Notes under the pieces: generated by a model
Told to the model about the DNA's origin: nothing
Databases searched by the model: none
Seen by the model: only the letters and a program-made list of their open reading frames with translations
In this document: positions 24,336-50,868 of the stretch, one piece after another
Layout of the letters: the number at the start of each line of letters is the position of its first letter
Position numbering within the stretch: the stretch's first letter is position 1
Source of the DNA: Elmis aenea
Lineage: Eukaryota > Arthropoda > Insecta > Coleoptera > Elmidae
DNA length: 64,000 bases
NCBI GenBank assembly: GCA_947652605.1
Contig: OX393578.1
Coordinates: 60,209,415 to 60,273,414 of the forward strand
Direction of reading: 5' to 3'
Position numbers and translations under genes: made by a program

Positions 24336-25170
24336 ACTGTTGCTGAATTTTTGACTCGCTTTGTATTAATTTTTATTTGGTCATAAGTCTTTCTACTGTC
24401 AGGTGTAGGACTGTTGAGCTGTGTTGTGGTGACTTTTTTCCATGTTTTTTTGTCTTGTGCTAGATTTTTTATGTCTTCCCATTTGATGTTTCTATCCGTT
24501 GCTGCGTTACTAACTTCGTCTGGCAGGTTTTTCACGGACTACCTCCTTTGTTTTTTCCCTGTGATCTTGCTTCATAGACTTTTCTGAATAACCTTTCTTC
24601 TTCCATCCGATAAATGTGACCCAACCATCTCAACTGTCTTTCTTGTATTTTTGTTTCAACTGATTTTATCTTTAATTGTTCTCTACATGTTTCACTTACG
24701 ATTTTATCATTTTTTGTTTTTCCTTGGAGTTTTTTTTAGATAATCCCATTTCTACTGCATTCACACGGCTACTATTTTTATTTTTGAGTGTCCGCGTTTT
24801 ACTTCCGTATAAAAGTGCCGGGTTACTACCTTTTTAGACCACTTCCACTTTTGTCAGGTCAGCCAATAAAACATAAATGTATTTCTTTGTTTTTTGTTAA
24901 GCACTTTTCGATTGTTGGTCTTAGTATAAAGACTGGGTCTTGTGTATTCCTTCCTCTTCTGAAACCGTATTGGGATTCTTCTAGTGTGCTTTTTATATTT
25001 TTCTTTTAATCTGCCTTCCCTTACTCTTGTCAGTATTTTACCTGGTACACTTATTAATGTTATTCCTCTACAATTCCTTTTGTCCCCTTTTTTGTATAAT
25101 GTTAGTATTATTCCAATGTTCCCTGTATATGCGTGTGATTTATTAAAAATTCCCAAAAAATTATTTATCG
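24310..25170 (-). mobile_element. LINE copy with internal deletion
   Basis: Reading the minus strand downward from 25160: RT motif 1 (ILTLYKKGDKRNCRGITLIS, VPGKIL), motif 2 region, then FYWLT (a drifted FIDLT, just before motif A). It jumps directly to KVEVV-KKVVTPALLYGS-like sequence, which in 16480-17550 lies well after the catalytic box, then to QLRWLGHIYRM and the C-terminal DRNIKWEDIKNLAQDKKTW. The whole catalytic palm is deleted. It ends with the shared family tail near 24370. It lies just downstream of the poly(A) signal of the membrane-protein gene. Confidence 0.65.
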
Positions 25171-25236
25171 AGTGTGAAACGGTAGGCGATCCAATAAAAA
25201 AAAACTCATTACTACTTTACAATTTCAAAATATTGC

Positions 25237-25242
25237 TTTATT
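25237..25242 (-). terminator. Poly(A) signal of the membrane-protein gene
   Basis: TTTATT on the plus strand is AATAAA on the coding strand, about 125 bases after the stop codon at 25368. Confidence 0.4.
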
Positions 25243-25367
25243 ATATTATGTAATAAACATTAGTCAGTATTTAATAAGAATGTAAATATACAATACTTTT
25301 TCTGGCGCCTTAAACTTTAAAAAGTATTTTGGTTGCTAGTACAGCCTGGCGTCCGGTAGCGTAGATG

Positions 25368-27443
25368 TTAAAGTGGTTCGTCTTCTTCTATTGAAGCTAC
25401 TTGATTGGCGGACTGTCGGAATCTGTACTCCAGGTACGATGGGAAATCACAGATCTGAACCATTTTTCTCCAATATTTCCATACAGGTACGATCATGGCG
25501 AGCTCTACCGCTGGAATTCATAAGATACTATACTATTTGCACTTTATACGAACAAAAATCGTACAACTTTTAAACTAGAGCAATCGTATTTAAACTTCTT
25601 AGACCTGCTAACATTTTTTTTTTAAATCAAGCATCCTTAGTTTGCTAACATTACGGTTTTAAAAAGTTTCATGAAGTGTTATAAACTCCACCTTAATATT
25701 TTTTTTTTAACATTAATAACCCTTTTTGTTAAAACGTTCTCTTTTTCTTCTTAAATTGTCTAGTCACTATATTTACACCAGTTGTGGGTTAAAAGTAAAA
25801 CAAACAAGTTGCATTTTGTTTGTAAAATAATTTTGTAAGGCAAAAAAAAAGTTTGAAAACTTGAAAGAGAGGGTCACGATATATTGTCGCACGAGCCTAG
25901 TTAAGGCTGTGTTTTGCATCAATAACATCAAAAATAATGTTTTGCAGAGTTACACGTGCCATTGATGATTGCAATATTGCAACATAGATTAAAAAAACTA
26001 TAAACATGAAAAATAAACATCATTTTTGGAATCGCGTTGGCCTTAAAACCGTCTGAGATAAAATCAAAATTTGTCCTATGTCAATGCGCGCATCCTTTGA
26101 ATGTAAAATGGTGCAAGGTTTTTGAAAAAACTGTAAATGGTTTCGGAGAAAAACGTGAAAAACGAGACCCTTGTAAAAAAAAAAGGTTTTCCTTTGTTAA
26201 AGGCCTATGAAAGTCGCAAAGATTTAGTTATCACAGATATGCCCAATTTCTGCACGTTTTTTTCCGGAACCGCTAAAGTTCTTTTCGAAAACTTTGCACC
26301 ATTTTACTTGGTAAATAGAAAAATTTAGGTTTTATCTCTGACGGTTTCATGGCCAACGTGATCGCAAAAATCAACTTTATTATTCTATTTTTCTTCTGTA
26401 AATTATCAATGGCAAGTATAACTCTGCACAACATTAATTTTTGATGTTCTTGATGCAATAAACACAGCCTTGATAAGATTTTAGCGACAACATATCTTAA
26501 CCCTTCCTTCTTAGTGAAACAATTCATTTATCCAATTATAAAACATATCCATCTTAAATTTAATACAATCTGTATTTTCTAACTTACCAAAAAATAAAAC
26601 CATTGCAACGGACAAAAGCACCTTATATTGCCATTCGGTTTTCACAAATGCATAGTTTGCCAAATAGATGAAACAAATCATCAAGAAAATATGCCATGCC
26701 AATAATTTAGCTACGATCCAAATTAATACTAATTGCTGTACATCCTGCAACAGCAGGTCTGGTAAAAATGATTCTCAAAACGAATACAATTTATTGTTAA
26801 TATTTCACTCACATCTGTTCTTATTAACCACTATATGTACCTTTACAATACCAATAATCAATAAAAAGCAGGCTAACAAAATTGTAGATGACCAAATATA
26901 CACAATTTTATCCATAAAAACGCAATTTTCCTTTTCAACTTGAAAATAACGGGGCAGTGTGCAGTTCAGAGTAGCCTCTAATACTATAACAACAATGTGT
27001 TTAATCTGCAAAAAAATATACAGCATGTAATAAAAACATAGTTTATGATAAATATAGATACATAATGTTACACTGTAGATGCTAGAGTGGCAATTTTCGA
27101 TGATAAAAAATTGATTTTGGTTTAAAAAAAACACCAATTATTCCAAAAGCGTTGAAAAATTAACAAAATGGTCGAGACAGTACTCAAATTAAAATTACCG
27201 TTTAGACTTAATTAAGTTATTTTTTTATTGCAAGCAACTTTAAATACCCCGCTAGTATTACGCACTCATATTAAATGCAACGATTGGTACAAAACTATGT
27301 TCATTGAAAAATAAGATAAACTTTAATGCAAATTTTAAATAAAGACTAAACTAAAAATCGGTTACATTAACTATACCTTAATAACTTACCACCGTGATAC
27401 AACAAACTAAATAGCTTATTAGTTTTAGATTACATCTTACCAT
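25368..27443 (-). CDS. Four-transmembrane protein, 172 aa, four exons
   Basis: Assembled from join(25368..25510, 26588..26744, 26841..27005, 27390..27443) on the minus strand. Every junction is GT-AG and phases agree (0, 0, 1): donors GTAAGT, GTACAT, GTAAGT; acceptors TTTGCAG, TTGCAG, TTCCAG. The start is MVRCNLKL and the tail ends EEDEPL before TAA. Predicted membrane segments lie at about 7-29, 52-72, 78-106 and 115-136. A short loop between the first two has an N-glycosylation site (N32-C-T) and Cys33/Cys46. The basic, aromatic C-terminal tail (KYWRKM onwards) is about 36 residues. Layout recalls small insect tetraspan proteins of unknown function (DUF4728-like), but the family is not confirmed. 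The last intron contains a foldback transposon. No frameshift or stop, so probably functional. Confidence 0.7.
25868..26506. mobile_element. Foldback element in the last intron of the membrane gene
   Basis: A left arm (25868-26118) and right arm (26283-26506) are inverted, diverged copies of each other. Shared blocks include AAGGCTGTGTTT, TTGCATCAA, GCCATTGAT, GTTGGCC, ACCGTC and AAAATGGTGCAA. Outer ends read AGGGTcACGATATaTTGTCGC. The single arm recurs at 38110-38365. No transposase is encoded. It lies wholly in intron 3 (25511-26587) and spares both splice sites. Confidence 0.7.
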
Positions 27444-27673
27444 ATTAGCACAATTTAAATAAATAAATGGATTGCCAAATTTCTTATATGCAACAACCAT
27501 AACCTTGTGTTGCACAAGATCAAAATTTGTTAACGTCAAAATGACAAATAAAACTCAAAATTCTGTAATCCATTGCCGGGTCATGCGAGCAGAGACTTTT
27601 TAGTTGTTAGGTTGAAAGCTTTGCCTTTTAAACAAATTGATCGAATTTGTCAGTTTTGAAAGTGCTGTTTGTA

Positions 27674-28202
27674 CCATGATATCAGAAATTATCTTGGTCA
27701 AGGGTGCTAATGGATTTTAAAATAATTATTGTCGTTCATTCATGTCAATGGTTTTTTGATTGTCAAAATTTGTAAAGAAGTTCTGGTGAAGTTTTCTTCC
27801 TTGTGTAATCTTTTAATTATGGGTTTCACCATAGAGCATAAAGTTTGCATAGTCGAAGCCTATTTTCGAACATGGAATTTGAGAATACAATCAGCGTTTA
27901 TGTTTGGACCGTTTTCGGGAGGACTTCCCAGACTTAGCAATGATGCCAAAAAAAATGTATGCCTGTCTTACAAAATTGTGTTTGTGTGTTTCGCGAAACT
28001 GGCTCTTGACTCATAAAAAAGGTGCTGGTAGGCCAACCGTTCGTACAGAAGAAGTTGTTAATGACGTTTGACAACATATGGAACAAGAGCTTACAAAACT
28101 TTTGAAACGCCTCTCTCAAGAAATCGGACTTTCTCATAGAAAATGCCGAACGATTCGTTAAAAAGGTGTCACTTTTGACCAAGATTATTGGTGATATCAG
28201 AG
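27674..28202 (+). mobile_element. Tc1/mariner-type deletion derivative
   Basis: Ends of about 27 bp are inverted repeats (TGATATCAGAAATTATCTTG at left; TGATATCACCAATAATCTTG read from the right end), both extending to TTGGTCAA, and are flanked by TA on each side (27672-27673, 28203-28204), the mariner target. Inside, the plus strand keeps only the N-terminal helix-turn-helix part of a transposase: FTIEHKVCIVEAYFRT, then frameshifted FRETGS, GAGRPTVRTEEVVNDV and LKRLSQEIGLSHRKCRTI. No DDE catalytic domain remains. It lies between the membrane-protein gene start and the beta-3 tubulin 3' end. Confidence 0.7.
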
Positions 28203-28277
28203 TACTTTTTGTGGCAACGCCAACGAAATAACTTTAGAAATAATTTAAGCAATAAAAACACAGATACTGCATGTATA

Positions 28278-28283
28278 TTTATT
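28278..28283 (-). terminator. Candidate poly(A) signal, beta-3 tubulin
   Basis: AATAAA on the coding strand about 290 bases past the stop codon. A nearer one is at 28533-28538, only 33 bases past the stop. Which is used cannot be told from sequence. Confidence 0.35.
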
Positions 28284-28570
28284 ATATCCTGCGGTGAAAA
28301 AGTATAAAATTCAGTCTTTACTCCACAAGACAAAAAGAAATAAATAAAATTATATATAAAAGCTTACAGGACCTAATTAATGTTTCGATATAAAATAAAA
28401 CGAATATAGACTACCATTTTTATAAAAAATTAAAAGGGTAATAACTAAAGTTTATACATAATTAAACTAAAAGTAACAAATAAAAATAATTTTGCAAGAT
28501 TGCCCAACTTTTCGTATCTAATAAATAAAAAATTTATTAGAATTAACGTGACTTTTTTAAAATTTATTTT

Positions 28571-43534
<14,964 letters not shown>

Positions 43535-43690
43535 GTCGGTTGTCTATAGTTGGAACTGGATTGTACTGCAGAGGACCAGGCTAGCTAGTGTCAACCAACG
43601 AGCCTCGAAGCTAACTGCGAGTAGCATGGTGTGCCATGCCTCAGGCGAGCATGGCCCCCCATATCTCGTTACACTTATTTAGTCTAAGTA
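43535..43690 (-). promoter_or_regulatory. Likely 5' UTR and promoter of beta-3 tubulin
   Basis: The sequence immediately upstream of the ATG is markedly richer in G+C and CpG than the surrounding intergenic DNA. No TATA box stands out. Extent and start site are inferred only from composition and position. Confidence 0.35.
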
Positions 43691-44010
43691 TACTTTTAAC
43701 CAGTTTGGCAACCAAGCATTTCAATGGATGCACTAGTATGGAATATCAAATTGTGTACTAAGTAATGAAAGTGCTGAAATTTGAGACTCAAAACATGTGG
43801 CTTAGGGATGCCACACAAATTTTTTCACAAAAAAATCCAAGCATTTATAGTTGATCTCCAAATGAAATAGATAACTAAAAGGGTTTATCAGAAATCTTTT
43901 TAGTCATGCAAAATTGTTAACTTTTTTTTCGAAAATTTCACGGAGAACACAAAAACAAGCTTTGCATAAGTGAAAATAAGGAACTATATTTGTGGGATAT
44001 CACCCTGATC

Positions 44011-44075
44011 CAGGGATTGCAAACCTTTTTATGTCCGCGTGCCAATTGTTTAAAATTTGCAGATTTTGATATGCT
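44011..44075. repeat. hAT terminal sequence
   Basis: CAGGGATTGCAAACC followed by GTCCGCGTGCCAATT resembles hAT terminal repeats and matches 835-900. It lies 270 bases downstream of the transposase remnant, on the expected side. Confidence 0.45.
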
Positions 44076-44342
44076 GGCGTGCCAGGTAACTTTTGCAATG
44101 AATGAAAAAACATTACTGATTGTGAGGAGTTGAAGAGTAAATATTACAATATTTGTATTAAACGAATATATTTTATTGACTACTTACTAATAGAATTTTG
44201 AATTTAAACAACAACTAAAGATACGTGACTAAATTTTAAAAGAAACATTAATGTAATATCAGTTTTTAATGCGATTTTTGTTGTTGAACGCTTTTTGTTA
44301 AGTTTTTTATATCAGGTTGGTATTTCGTTAGGTACCTACTTT

Positions 44343-44762
44343 TTAAAAAATGCTTGCTGGACTAGACTCATCCGTTAATGTATTTCTGAATTTATTTTTT
44401 ATTAAAGTTGTTTGAAAAAACAGTGACTCACATGCATGTGTGGAATAAAATATAATTAAAATAGCCGACGCTAATTTCTTTAAATATTTGAATTCTTCTG
44501 GAATCGTTTGCCAGGCATTAATAATTTTGCTTTCAGCATTATTATTTATTGTTTCCTCCAAACGTTCCCTTTCAATAATCTCTAACTTTTCCCTTGTCAA
44601 TAAACTTTTTCTCCAAATTGCACTTGATTGAAAATCAGTTAATTGCATTTCAAAATTTTCTAATTTTAACCATTCAAAAATTTCCAAGTCAAGTTTATGA
44701 GCTTTGATTATGTCTGGGTGAATTTTAAAATTTCTTCGAAATTTTTGAATTGAGAAAATCAC
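44343..44762 (-). pseudogene. hAT transposase C-terminal remnant
   Basis: An open stretch of 139 codons ends with the hAT dimerisation domain pattern: EEFKYLKKLASAILIIFYST, HACESLFFQTTLIKNKFRN, TLTDES. The block [STxxCExxF]...[IKNKxRxxLTDE] is characteristic of domesticated and transposon hAT proteins of the GTF2IRD2/SCAND3-like group. The N-terminal DNA-binding and catalytic parts are absent or unreadable upstream. It would have cut and pasted the element whose left end is at 44011. Confidence 0.65.
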
Positions 44763-44879
44763 GAAGAAAGTTCATCTATTAATATGATTCCACAGCTGTG
44801 GTTAAATCTTCAGTCAATTGAGTTTGATTTATTTCAATTTGACGTGCTAATTTTCTGAAAAATATTAAAATTTATAACT

Positions 44880-46590
44880 GACTGAGATAATTTTGACAAA
44901 AAAACCAACTACTAGTGCCATTTAAATAAAACTTAATTAAATGATTTGTTTTCAAATACATCATAAGCTTTTTTGGGTAGCTTTTTGCAGCATTGTTCAT
45001 AAGATTTGTTATATGATATCTGGAAAAAAAATTAGTGGTACTGATCTTTAGAGTGCCCTGTATGACAACTAACAAGGGACTCTAAAATTTTAAATAAAAT
45101 TATAATGGTTTTAAGTAATACTTCTATCAATAAACTTATTTTAAATGCAATGTAACAACAACAAAAATAAAGAATTGAGTAAGGTGTTAAATTTTGAATG
45201 GATTCTTAAATTGATCCCAAAAAAATTGCTGCTTTTGAATTTCGTAAAAAATTACTAAACAACAGCATTTACGAAACAACGATTAAAATAGATAAAGGAA
45301 ATATAAAAAGCATAGAATTATATCTATTAATAAATTAAATAATTAAAACTCCCAAAGTTTAAAAATGTTGTAAATTTTTTGATGCAACAAAATTATGATT
45401 TTCGTGCCAAAAACACACTTTTTTTAAGTTTCTGAACTGCACAAAAAACACCTTGGTTATGAATACTGTCCAAACTTACCAAACAAACGAATAAAAATCG
45501 AAAAATTTAATAAACTGCAGAAATTTTAAAAGATAATCCTAAATTAAAGGCTTGAATTATTTAAGTCATTTATTGATAACCATAAATAAGTTTCATTGGC
45601 AATGACATTTCTTTTAGTACGATCCTTTGTGTGTCCAGTTCTAACATTGATCGAATATTAATTAATTAATGCATTTTCTATTTTTAGACACACATTTAAC
45701 GCAATTTCGCAGTCAAACTAATATTAGAACTTAAAATAAACACCAGATAAAAACAACAAACTCATGTACATTACTCACAGATAACAAGAAATAAATAATA
45801 CATTTTTACTATACATGTTTTTGAAATACACATACCAAACAGAAACAGCATCTTAACAGAATTAACTTAAGATAAACCTAACTGTTGTTTAGTATCGTTT
45901 ACAACATTACAAGCAATCATAACCATAAACTCAAATAATTATGAATATTATCTTTTAAAAACGGTTAGTACTTCCTGTATTAATAACATAATTTAAGATC
46001 GTCCAATACTTGTGTATTTAACACAACGTATTTGACCAGAAAACTTTCAATGTACACAAAGTTGTTAAAGAACCAAAGTATGAAATACTTTTATTTTAAT
46101 TAATTTTGTAGAACAATTTTACGTGCAGTAATCAGTAATGTGTACCAGACTATAAAAAATGCAGTATTCGTATACCGTTATATAATCATAAAATGCTTTT
46201 AAAACTAACTCTTTATTTTAAATTTAATTAAGACAGTTTAAACAATAATCCAAACCGTTATCAATTTCGGAATTAATGTGCCAAGTGTTGTGGCTTTTTG
46301 CCGACGGTGCCACATGCTTAAAATTTTTGCATTGTTAATTTCTAACAGTCCAATGTCTTCACTATTTCGAACTGTCTACTCTTGGGTGTTTAAATAAAAA
46401 TTCTTATCTTATTTACGAGGGCTTATTGTTCAATTTTACTTCAATTCCACAGCTTCCTACTGCTTCGAAATATGTTCTATGTTTGATAAATGTGAATTGT
46501 TTAAGAAATACATCCAATATACACAAATGCAAGGTCTAATTATGAAGTAATTTGCCTAGCCATGAAAAAAGAACTAAGTGAAATTGTGAG
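44880..46590. other. Gene-less AT-rich stretch
   Basis: Some of the first part may be decayed hAT sequence. No exon, tandem repeat or terminal repeat pair was recognised beyond that. Confidence 0.35.
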
Positions 46591-46593
46591 ACT

Positions 46594-46663
46594 GTATACA
46601 GGGTGTCCCAGATTACATTTTCAGCATACCCATGCTGGAAATGTAACTTGGGACACCCTATAC
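46594..46663. mobile_element. Compact hairpin repeat
   Basis: 70 bases form an almost complete inverted repeat: GTATACAGGGTGTCCCAGAT...TTTTCAGCATACC pairs with GGGTATGCTGGAAATG-type sequence ending CTTGGGACACCCTATAC. ACAGGGTGTCCC ends are common in insect repeats. It is probably a minimal foldback MITE or its end-to-end remnant. Confidence 0.6.
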
Positions 46664-46785
46664 AAACTGAAATTAAAGAAAATCAATAGATATGTAATCC
46701 TTAAATGAATTACACAAATTAAATAGGACATCATTTAAAAATTAATTAAATATTCTTTACAAATTATTTGTAATCGAGTGTTTCA

Positions 46786-47103
46786 TTAAAAAAACACATT
46801 TTTTACATGTAAAAGTCTTGTGATAGCTTGGCACAAAATATCTGTATTCCTGCCTACTTCCTGCCTTGCTTTTCTAAACATATCCAATGTTTTAAAAACC
46901 ACTAGCAGTTGTTCAATGCACAATAATTTACGGCACATAACTTTTTTATTACCAGAAAAAAACCAATGACTAAGTAAAGAGTACACGCTTATACTGTAGT
47001 GAGTTGTCACTATAAAATTTTTAATTGGCCGCTTTTTAAGTGTTGTCAAATTTTTTATGTCATATACATTATAATAACTTAATAAACATGGTTTGAGATA
47101 CAA
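46786..47103 (-). CDS. Unrecognised open frame, possible exon
   Basis: 105 open codons in AT-rich DNA with a protein-like composition (for example SVYSLLSHWFFSGNKK, then RKARQEVGRNTDIL). The frame opens with a non-ATG codon, so if real it is an internal or terminal exon; an AG at its upstream edge (GAAG near 47112) is a weak acceptor. I do not recognise a family. The alternative is a transposon remnant or chance. Confidence 0.25.
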   Translation of the reverse strand: MYLKPCLLSYYNVYDIKNLTTLKKRPIKNFIVTTHYSISVYSLLSHWFFSGNKKVMCRKLLCIEQLLVVFKTLDMFRKARQEVGRNTDILCQAITRLLHVKNVFF

Positions 47104-47332
47104 TCTTCAAGATTAAAAATAGAAAGTATGTGCATTTCTGATTCGATTTTATGTTAATTTTTTCTCGCGTTCTAGAAAAATGTAAATATTTTTAGCTTTA
47201 TAGATTTTTAATTAAAATTTATTTAAAAAATTAATAATTATAGATTTCCCTTACTTTCATATTTGAATATAATTTTAAAATGAACATAATCCGTTTTATT
47301 TGTTATTTAAAATAACTCATTGTCAGTTACTA

Positions 47333-47520
47333 AATTAATCTTGAAGATGCCAAAAATGTTTGAAGATTCTTTGTAATAATTTAGGACATCTTCAACAACT
47401 ATATTAATATCATTATGATTAGATTTATGATATTTTCTCAAATCTTTTACAGTTATATGTGCAAATAAATATATGCATAAGATTTTCGTAATACTTATAA
47501 TAAATTTTTAGATCAGTACA
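47333..47520 (-). other. Unrecognised coding-like stretch
   Basis: The minus strand is open for about 60 codons ending ...YYKESSNIFGIFKINLVTDN-E-L-F before TAA, preceded by VKDLRKYHKSNHNDINIVVE. Composition is protein-like. It lies just upstream (in minus-strand sense) of the frame at 46786-47103, but I could not join them with a phase-consistent intron. Confidence 0.2.
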
Positions 47521-47586
47521 ATTATCTTTAGTTTTAGCTCATAATCTTCACAGATAAATTAATATCAGGATTTTTTTGTTCACAGA

Positions 47587-47927
47587 TGTATGCAATTTAC
47601 ATCCATAAATTTATTAAAACCGGAAAATGATCTTAACAAATACACGATCATGGTGTTAGATTATTCTAGCATGAAAACTCAATTAAGGTTAGACGCATAC
47701 AACATTCTGACAAGTTGTAATAGTTGTATAAGTAATTATGTATATGAACGTAATACAATACATGAAGATCAAGGCCACGAATGAAAAGCGATAGTGTTTT
47801 GTTCAAGAAAACAATTGAACCGGTCACATCTGAAGAATTAAGTGAGAAATTGGATTTAGAAAATAAACCTCGTCATTTTTATTCGTCTTACTTAATATGT
47901 CTTACAAAAACCAGTAATATTTTTTAA
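47587..47927 (+). pseudogene. Unrecognised coding-like stretch with one frameshift
   Basis: It follows a good acceptor (TTTTTTGTTCACAG, ending 47584). The plus strand is open from 47587 to 47784 (MQFTSINLLKPENDLNKYT at its start) and, after a one-base shift, from 47781 to 47927 (MKSDSVLFKKTIEPVTSEEL at its start, stop after NIF). Either a real spliced gene with an assembly error or a pseudogene. No family recognised. Confidence 0.25.
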
Positions 47928-47929
47928 AT

Positions 47930-50635
47930 GTTTTAAATTACCAGTGTTATTATTGATTGCGTTTTGTTCAACAAAAAAAAAACAAAGAAGAAGAAGAAAG
48001 AAGCTAAAATTAAAATAATCTGCAATTCGAATTCACATACAGTTTTTTTTTAACTGTTATGTTAAAATATTTATACACAAAATCATCTTTTTTTGTTAAA
48101 CTATTATCAGTAATTGAAAACCAATTTGTGTGCATTATTTATTCTAAAAACCACTTGAAAAATATTAAGCTTATCAATAATTTTACAAAATAAAACACAA
48201 TGTATAAGAAAGACAACTCGAAATTGGTTATAAATTAAATGGAATTTATAATATGACACACCCAACAGTTAAACAATTTATTATTTAAAAAAATTCTATT
48301 CAACACTGTTAAAATCTGTTGAAATTACAGGCAGAAAGTATTAAAATTTTTGCGCTTTTTGTAAAATAGCTACAAATTATTTAGCACTGCAAAAATTATT
48401 CAAAGTCGTACAGTAAATGATAAATGCTTATGGTTTATAAAATATATTCCCATACATGAGCAGTGATATGTATTTGGTTAATCCTATATAACACAAACTA
48501 CAAGTACACTTAACTTTGTAAAGTCCTTTACAATCGTTAGGAATTTTATTATTTTTAACACTGCTTTAAAATAACATAAAGTTTAAGTTTTGTATAATAT
48601 GTTTCTATATGTTTTTAAGTAGGTACTGTTTTTATTTTATTTAATTAATATAAAATACTGTAAAATCTGATTTGTTTTGTATCTGTTGTATCTTCGTATT
48701 CATTTTACATATATCTATACTTCTCATCTTTAAGTCATGTCTTGAGGGTACAGTAAAAAAAATGTGTCTATATTAATACCGTTAAAACATTTATCTCTCC
48801 TTATTTCTTGTTAATTGTTTTATTTCAACAACATTGCTTGATGGCTTGCTTCGCTGTTTTTTTTTTTAAATAAAAACAATCAACTCCTGACAGAACTGCA
48901 TACACATGCTCAAAGTTGCCAGCAAATATTCCGTGATAATTATCGGGGCATGTTTTATACACTGGCATTATAGTTTAAAAATAAACATGTGAAGTAAAAA
49001 AAAATACAGTCGCCGGATGCTCAGAATAAGCGGTTTTATTTTTAGGTGTCTATATTAAAGTACCTTCCACTTGCTGGAGATACAGTAAATACTTGCAAGA
49101 GACAATTACACATTTCACTGTAACAATTACAATAAATGTATCTACTTGCTCAACTTATCGTCCATACAAAAAAGCTCTGTGCGTAAAAGCAATCATAGCT
49201 ACACCCAAATCGTCACCCCAAGAAAGAAACAATTAAATTATCTACCAGATGGTAAATTTACAGGATGTTTACCATCCTAATTTGTTTCATAACTCCATTT
49301 GGTATTATATCGAAAAATGCAGCCACCAGTAAAATAAATATTTAGCTTGGATATTTGAAACAGTGGAGAGATTATTTTCAAAGCTCTCCAAATTCTTGAA
49401 GTTTGAAACAAGAAAGGTGCATTTAACTATCTATTTATAGGCACTGCATTTCAAACCAAATGCTTAAGAAACTTAACAAAATTCCTGAATGTGTTTATTA
49501 TTAAAACTTAAAACAGCAACAAAACCCTGTTTACCTTTCATCTTTATTGGCTTAAAAGTTGTGCGACACATATTTATGTGCAGAATTATGTACATAAAGA
49601 TGATTAACATATTCTGTGCAATAATATGTAAACCTTCAAATACACTAAACATAATTCTGTACTCATTTTTTTTACATAAACATGGTTAACATTATTTTGT
49701 GCAAAGATGTGTTTCCCTTCAACTATTAAGTCAGACTTTTGCCTTAAATAACGTACCACGAGCAAAGCCAAAAGCTTACCTTAGGCGAGCTAATAAACAT
49801 AATTTTGACAATGATAGCTGACTTAGTGCCATTAAAAGCAGGTTATGAACAAAGAACAAAATTATGTACAAATATTGCTTCAGTGTCTACACATAATAAT
49901 TGTGTATCGCGTAAAACAGGTATAAGAAAGTAAGTTATTAATTGTCTTAGGCCCATACGACAATTATTATTAGTACATGAGTATCAAACGATAAAAAAAA
50001 TACTGAAAAACGTTTTAGTAAAAAAAAAGCAGTTTTCATACAATTCAAATAAATGAGAGTCAAATAAATAACCAATGAAGCCTTTTATTTTAATGTAATA
50101 TTATAAACGATATACTTTGGTTGAAATATTTGCAAAATTATGAAATTGTATTGGTCAGCCTCTCTCTGCCCTAAATATTAATTTAATGCTACCTAAGTTA
50201 ATATCTTAAAGCTATTAAAAACGCGTTAGTATCATTTTATGTTCATGCAACAAATACAGATCATAATTAAAAACCAATCTAATGCACTGCTAATATTTAC
50301 TTATAAAAAAAAATTATAATTAATCTTTTTACTAAATATTTATGTTTCCTGTGCAATAACATTTTAATCTTTAACTAATCCCATTTCATTTTTGCACATA
50401 AAATAAAATATACAAAATGCATTTAAATGTCACTATTTATTGCTAATCAATATATGTTTAGTTTAAAAACTGTTCTTGCTGCATTTCTACCTTAAACGTT
50501 TTGTATAAAAAAAACTACGTTAGTTTCTTTTTAATAACAAAAAACAGCAACACAGTGTCATAAGGCAACTTTCACTAAACAACGCAAAATTTAATTTACC
50601 CTTTCGATTATTTATTTAACATGAAAAGAAATTTA
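47930..50635. other. Gene-less AT-rich stretch
   Basis: Only scattered short frames and A/T runs. I see no repeat pairs, splice-bounded exons or RNA genes. Confidence 0.4.
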
Positions 50636-50868
50636 AAAAATTGAACACAAAGAGCATATAATAAGGTAGTGGTGGAAGGGCACATATCGAGAGGCTTTAT
50701 GTCTACGATATTGTTCAACATAGTGTTGGAGGTAGTGATAAGAAAAAGTGGTATTCAAAGAAGTGGTTTAATCTCCTGTTATAGGCAACAGTGTATGGCA
50801 TATGCGTATGATATACTGCTAATGACAAGCTCGCGTAAAGAGTTGGTGAAGATGTTTAAAAATTTGGA

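Noticed and set aside
25345..25470. tRNA-like A box (TAGCGTAGATGTTAAAGTGG) suggesting a SINE
   Set aside because: No proper B box follows, and most of the segment is the last coding exon of the membrane-protein gene on the other strand.
26807..26812. GTGAGT as an alternative, stronger donor for exon 2 of the membrane gene
   Set aside because: It would end the exon in phase 1 and create an immediate stop with the next exon; the donor at 26840 keeps the frame.
45040..45070. CCCTG near 45055 as the second end of the hAT remnant at 44011
   Set aside because: Too little inverted similarity to the left end and no matching flanking duplication.
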